Positions 60,569-64,000 of a DNA stretch of 64,000 nt are shown piece by piece; within the stretch, counting starts at the first letter, position 1, and each line of letters starts with the position of its first letter. A program made the translations under genes and the position numbers. A model generated the notes under the pieces. It saw only the letters and a list, made by a program, of their open reading frames with translations. It had not been told where the DNA came from and ran no database searches. Where the stretch lies: NCBI GenBank assembly GCA_964494475.1, contig CAZBRS010000031.1, forward strand, positions 8,106 to 72,105. Direction: 5' to 3'. The stretch is from CAZBRS01 sp964494475 (GTDB taxonomy: Bacteria > Myxococcota_A > UBA9042 > CAZBRS01).

Positions 60569-62022
60569 GGTGGGGAAACCGACAGATCGGCCGAGACCTC
60601 GAGCACGGCCCTGAACAGGATCTGGAGCCCGCGCCGCACGTTGTCGACCGACACGCGCTCGTTGGCGCCGTGCATGGTCGCGGCCTCCTCCTTCGTGATC
60701 TCGAAGGGGATGAAGCCGTAGGCGCGCACGCCGATCTGCCGGGCGTAGATGGAGTCGGTGAAGCCGATGGAGAGCGCCGGCCCGGCCACCGCGTCGGTGC
60801 GCCCCCGGACCGCCTGGCGGGCGAGCGCGGCGTACAGCGGGTCGCCTTCCCAGGGGCTCATGGCCGCCGGCACGGACTGCAGCACCTCGAACGTGAGCGC
60901 CGGATCGTGCCCCGTGGCCTCCTCGAGGCGCGCCAGCACCTGCTCGGGCCGCGTGCCGGGCAGGAGGCGGGCGTCGAGCAGCGCCGAGGCCTCGGAGGGC
61001 ACCACGTTGGGCTCGTGCTCGCCCGTGTCGAGGCCCGTGATGTTCACCGTGTCGATCAGGGCGGCGCGCCCGCCGGGCTCCTTCATGAGCTCGCCCTTCG
61101 CGAGCCAGCGCTGCAGCAGGGGGCGCTTCAGCACGAAGCCCGTGAAGCCGCCGCCGTGGTCGCCGGCGCGCGCCAGCAGCTCGACGAGCGAGGGGTCGAA
61201 CGCCGCGGCGGGGTCGAGCGCGCGAATGGCGTCCAGCGCCTCGAGCAGCCGGGTGGGCGCCGCGTCGGGCCGGGGGGTCGAGCCGTGTCCGGCCGCGCCG
61301 TGGGCCGTGAGCCTCAGCCAGAGCACGCCCTTCTCGCCCACCGAGATGGCGAAGATCGTCTGACCCGGGTAGAGCACGTCCCGGAGTCCGAGGCCGCCCT
61401 CGTTGACGAGGTGCGAGCAGCCGATGCGGTCCCAATGGAGCTGTACGAGGTGGCGGAAGCCCAGATTGTCCACCTCCTCGTCGGCCACGGCCAGCAGGAC
61501 CACGTCGCGTTTCAGCGGCACGTCCAGGCGCTTCAACCACACCAGCGTCTGCAGCTCGAGCGCGCCCATGCCCTTCATGTCGAGCGCGCCGCGGCCCCAG
61601 ATCTGCCCTTGCTCGTCGATCACGCCCGAGAACGGGCCCTTGTCGGCCGGCCAGGTGGCGGGCTCGGCGCTGGCCACGTCGATATGCGACAGCAGGCAGA
61701 GCGGGGGCAGGGCGCCGCTGCCCTTCAGCCGCGCGATCAGCGAGCCGCGGCCGGGCGTGACCTCGACGATCTCGGAGGCGATGCCCTCGCGTTCGAGGCG
61801 CGCGGCCAGGAAGCGCGCCCCCTCGGTCTCGTGGCCGGGAGGGTTGGAGGTGTCGATTCGCAGGTACTCGGCGAGCACGCCCGCCGCCTCGTCGCCGGCC
61901 TGCGTCCAGTCGACGCGCTCGGGCCAGCCGCGGAGATCGGGGCCGGGGGGCAGCCCCGCCAGATTGGCGGCGCAGGCGGTGGCGAGCAGCAGCGTGGCGG
62001 TGGTGAGGGCGAGCGACCTCAG
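60565..62022 (-). CDS. M20-family metallopeptidase lipoprotein with probable CTG start
   Basis: A 485-residue protein. In this frame no ATG, GTG or TTG precedes the signal peptide nearby. A CTG at 62022, with GAGGTG five nt upstream and overlapping the FadL stop as CTGA, gives a perfect lipoprotein leader, MRSLALTTATLLLATAC. Metal-site motifs are LLSHIDVASAEP, GRGALDMKGMGA, VADEEVDN (catalytic Glu) and LVNEGG, with HGAAGHGSTP in the lid domain. This is the carboxypeptidase S/PM20D1-like subgroup that cleaves peptides or N-acyl amino acids. Coupled to the FadL porin and barrel genes, it probably works in the periplasm or at the surface. Confidence 0.9.
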   Translation of the reverse strand: MRSLALTTATLLLATACAANLAGLPPGPDLRGWPERVDWTQAGDEAAGVLAEYLRIDTSNPPGHETEGARFLAARLEREGIASEIVEVTPGRGSLIARLKGSGALPPLCLLSHIDVASAEPATWPADKGPFSGVIDEQGQIWGRGALDMKGMGALELQTLVWLKRLDVPLKRDVVLLAVADEEVDNLGFRHLVQLHWDRIGCSHLVNEGGLGLRDVLYPGQTIFAISVGEKGVLWLRLTAHGAAGHGSTPRPDAAPTRLLEALDAIRALDPAAAFDPSLVELLARAGDHGGGFTGFVLKRPLLQRWLAKGELMKEPGGRAALIDTVNITGLDTGEHEPNVVPSEASALLDARLLPGTRPEQVLARLEEATGHDPALTFEVLQSVPAAMSPWEGDPLYAALARQAVRGRTDAVAGPALSIGFTDSIYARQIGVRAYGFIPFEITKEEAATMHGANERVSVDNVRRGLQILFRAVLEVSADLSVSPP

Positions 62023-63521
62023 AACATCACCTCGACCTCGACGGTGGGGATGTGCGAGCGGCCGCCCACGCGCACGTTGACCGGCGGGTTGCCCACGCTG
62101 TTGGTCACGTTGCGGCCCTGGTAGTTGATGAGCATGTAGGCGGCGCCCACGCGCACGTGCTCGCCGATCAGGCTGCGCAGGCCGAAGGTGAAGAGCAGCT
62201 GGTTCATGGACGGGTTGTCGATGGAGAACGTGGCGTCGGGCACGGGGCTCTTGTCCCAGCCGAAGCCCGTCATGACCTCGAAGTCGCGGTAGAAGGGGAA
62301 GGGCCGCACGAGCAGGCCCCAGGCGAGCTCCCACGAGTTGGAGTAGTGCTTGTCCTTCGAGAGCGCGTCGGCCGACAGGGGCTCGTCGCCCGGCTCGGCG
62401 GGGTCGTAGATCGGCACCATGCTCTGCTTCTCGAAGATGGAGTAGAGCCACAGGCGGTAGTCGATGCCCACCTCGAGCCACCAGGCCGGCTTGAAGTTCA
62501 CGCCCCACATGAGCGCGGGCGGGATGGCCATGTCGACCTCCAGCCCGTGGGGCAGCTTGTAGCCGAGGGTGCCCACCTTCTCGCGCAGGTCGGCGGGGGC
62601 GTAGGCCGTGGGGTTCGGGGCCAGGGCCGAGCCCAGGGAGCGGATGGTCACGTCGCCCTCGAAGCGCGCCGCCGTCCAGCCGGAGTAGACGAAGGCGAGC
62701 GCGAGCTCCTCGAACGGGTTCACGAGCACCCCCAGGCTCCAGCCGGCGCCGTGGTCCTGGCCCTGGTAGTCGAGCTCGAGGTCGCCGATGGCCGTCTGGG
62801 CCAGCTTGCCCATGAGGCCCACCGCCTCGCCGTTCGGCGTGAGCAGGTCGGCGGTCGAGAACTTCTGGGCGTAGCCGAGCGACAGGTAGTCGTACGAGAC
62901 GCTGGCGCCGACGGCGACGTACTCGTTGATGCGCCAGCCGGCGCCGAGCGTGGCCGCGGCGTTGATGAACAGGCCCTCGGTCACGAAGTAGGCCGTGGGG
63001 GCGTCGGTGGGCAGGTAGGCGCCGTAGGCCCCCGGCGCGTAGGCCGCCAGCGAGACCGTGACGCCCCGCAGCGATTCGGAGAAGGCCTCGAGCCCCTGGC
63101 TGGCGCCCAGGTAGGGGATGATCCCGAAGTACTTGGTGGGCGCGATGTCCGCCGTGTAGTAGCCGTCGGCGCCGATGGGCCAGGGGCAGACCGCCGAGCC
63201 GTCCTTGCCGCAGGTGGGCGCGGCTCCGTCGACCCCGGCCTTGTAGTAGGGGTTCACCTCGGGGAAGCGGGAGGGGTCGAGGGCCTGCAGGCGGAAGTCG
63301 CTCTGGAGCGCCGTGAAGCCCGACGAAAGGTGCAGTCGGGTGCCGGGTAGGTCGGCCAGGCCCGCCGGGTTGTGGAAGAGGGCCGTCACGTCGTCGGGGT
63401 TCGCCAGGTTCGTCATCATGCCCGTGCGCCGGACGCCCAGGATGGAGATGTGGAAGCCGCCGGCCCGGGCGGGGAGCGGCGCGAGGAGCACGAGGAGGAG
63501 GAGGGTGGAGGCGGCGCGCAT
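62019..63521 (-). CDS. FadL/OmpP1-family outer-membrane transporter
   Basis: The second FadL-type protein in the window, 500 residues. AGGAG lies six nt before ATG 63521 and the signal ends in PLPARA. The mature start GGFHISILGVRRTGMMTNL and DVTALFHNPAGLADLPG hold the NPAG hatch motif. Strands such as VSLAAYAPGAYGAYLPTD and ELALAFVYSGWTAARFEG follow, and the protein ends in a short strand, VEVEVMF. It is longer than the copy at 48214-49491 and is grouped with an M20 peptidase and a barrel protein, suggesting uptake of a different hydrophobic substrate. Confidence 0.92.
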   Translation of the reverse strand: MRAASTLLLLVLLAPLPARAGGFHISILGVRRTGMMTNLANPDDVTALFHNPAGLADLPGTRLHLSSGFTALQSDFRLQALDPSRFPEVNPYYKAGVDGAAPTCGKDGSAVCPWPIGADGYYTADIAPTKYFGIIPYLGASQGLEAFSESLRGVTVSLAAYAPGAYGAYLPTDAPTAYFVTEGLFINAAATLGAGWRINEYVAVGASVSYDYLSLGYAQKFSTADLLTPNGEAVGLMGKLAQTAIGDLELDYQGQDHGAGWSLGVLVNPFEELALAFVYSGWTAARFEGDVTIRSLGSALAPNPTAYAPADLREKVGTLGYKLPHGLEVDMAIPPALMWGVNFKPAWWLEVGIDYRLWLYSIFEKQSMVPIYDPAEPGDEPLSADALSKDKHYSNSWELAWGLLVRPFPFYRDFEVMTGFGWDKSPVPDATFSIDNPSMNQLLFTFGLRSLIGEHVRVGAAYMLINYQGRNVTNSVGNPPVNVRVGGRSHIPTVEVEVMF

Positions 63522-63551
63522 CCGGGGCTCCTGGCGCGATTCGTTCGATGG

Positions 63552-63581
63552 ATTCTGACGGGTGCCGACGCCGCGCGTCAA
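63552..63581 (-). promoter_or_regulatory. Putative sigma-70 promoter of the FadL-M20-barrel operon
   Basis: On the minus strand TTGACG (63581-63576) and CAGAAT (63557-63552) are spaced by 18 bp; the -35 box overlaps the stop of the upstream gene. The leader to ATG 63521 would be about 25 nt. Confidence 0.4.
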
Positions 63582-64000
63582 GTGACGATTCGGGCTCGGA
63601 CGAGGCGTTGGAGCACCAGGGTGAGGTCGGGGGGCAAAGGCGCCGTCACGTCGACCGCGGCGCCGTCGGGCGCCGTGAAGGCCAGGCGCGCCGTGTGTAG
63701 GAAAAGCCGGTGCAGCGCGCCCACCTCGGCCAGGAAGCGGTTGGCGCGCGGGTCGCCCGCCGGGTCTCCGAGCACCGGGTGGCCGATGGCGGCCAGCGCG
63801 CCGGGCACGCCCGAGAGGTCGAGGCCGGGCACGGCTACGCGCACGAGGCCGTAGCCGCCGACCACGGCCTCGCGCACGTAGCGCAGGCGCGGGCCTGGCT
63901 CGGCCGACCGGCCCGCGCCCGACCGGGCGCCGCGTTGGCCGCCAGCGGCTCTGCCGCTGGCGGCCAACCAGCCCTTCGCGCGCGGCACGCCGCGGACCAG
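63578..64000 (-). CDS. RluA-family pseudouridine synthase, C-terminal part
   Basis: The frame is open to the window edge, giving 140 residues of the C-terminal half. LVRGVPRAKGWL at the edge, then LRYVREAVVGGYGLVRVAVP and LAAIGHPVLGDPAGDP followed by LHRLFLHTARLAFTAPDG, fit the RluA/RsuA-type fold in which AIGHPVxGD is strongly conserved. The usual TGRTHQIRVHL segment reads DLSGVPGAL, so RNA contacts may differ. The catalytic Asp would lie outside the window. Family members convert uridine to pseudouridine in rRNA or tRNA. Confidence 0.75.
   Translation of the reverse strand: MVRGVPRAKGWLAASGRAAGGQRGARSGAGRSAEPGPRLRYVREAVVGGYGLVRVAVPGLDLSGVPGALAAIGHPVLGDPAGDPRANRFLAEVGALHRLFLHTARLAFTAPDGAAVDVTAPLPPDLTLVLQRLVRARIVT

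Overview
The window is 64 kb of very GC-rich, densely coding bacterial DNA with two 100-N scaffold gaps (31118-31217 and 43726-43825). No rRNA, tRNA or CRISPR array was seen. At least a dozen predicted lipoproteins carry a lipobox Cys, and several of these follow it with a long Asp/Glu/Pro/Val/Ala-rich tether. Together with a Myxococcus-type Cys-rich repeat (DUF4215-like), a CxxxxCH multihaem cytochrome, sigma-54 with an Hpf/RapZ module and two FadL-type porins, this points to a deltaproteobacterial, probably Myxococcota-like, Gram-negative organism. That placement is inference. The gaps, one flanked by an exact 55-bp overlap, suggest a draft or metagenome-assembled genome.

Layout. 1-138: end of a ThiS-like sulfur carrier. 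370-5902: three lipoproteins, including a dockerin-like repeat protein and a 5'-nucleotidase/DUF4215/lamin-tail fusion. 6135-9755: a GH59 galactocerebrosidase-like enzyme and an FGGY sugar kinase, 15 bp apart. 9963-12823: membrane protein, lipoprotein and radical SAM enzyme. 12733-15390: a repeat-rich stretch with three direct repeats, a Cys-rich lipoprotein, a BrnT/BrnA-type toxin-antitoxin pair and a deletion-derived pseudogene of the methyltransferase at 18333-19085. 15478-19085: secreted alpha/beta hydrolase, AI-2E-type permease, spermidine-synthase-like methyltransferase. 19131-24132: dnaE and a membrane histidine kinase. 24376-29078: an envelope protein of unknown role, divergent from a lipoprotein plus Tat-exported aldo/keto-reductase-like Fe-S protein. 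29246-31985: rhodanese, purC, esterase. 32102-34740: rpoN-hpf-rapZ. 35152-44168: surface lipoproteins, an LpoA-like protein, a DnaK-family chaperone and KhpA. 44259-49491: a 1314-residue lipase-like lipoprotein followed by a FadL porin. 49582-52636: heptahaem cytochrome, Tat subunit and GMC flavoenzyme, probably one periplasmic dehydrogenase. 52661-64000: hybrid sensor kinase and a long minus-strand series lysC, asd, CoA-transferase, yceH, BamA-like barrel, M20 peptidase, FadL, RluA-type synthase.

How it works together. Housekeeping genes (dnaE, purC, lysC/asd, rpoN/hpf/rapZ, dnaK, khpA) are interspersed with secreted hydrolases, lipid-uptake porins and envelope lipoproteins, as expected of a bacterium that degrades external lipids and polymers. 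Many neighbours are coupled by 4-nt stop/start overlaps (eight cases), one of which implies a CTG start codon. Sigma-70 promoters of the form TTGACx-N17-TATAGT can be read upstream of several genes. The best candidates for something little described are the heptahaem/GMC dehydrogenase, the Cys-repeat array inserted in a beta-propeller, the bacterial GH59 operon, and the several dispersed DNA repeats, one of which is translated in frame inside an outer-membrane protein.
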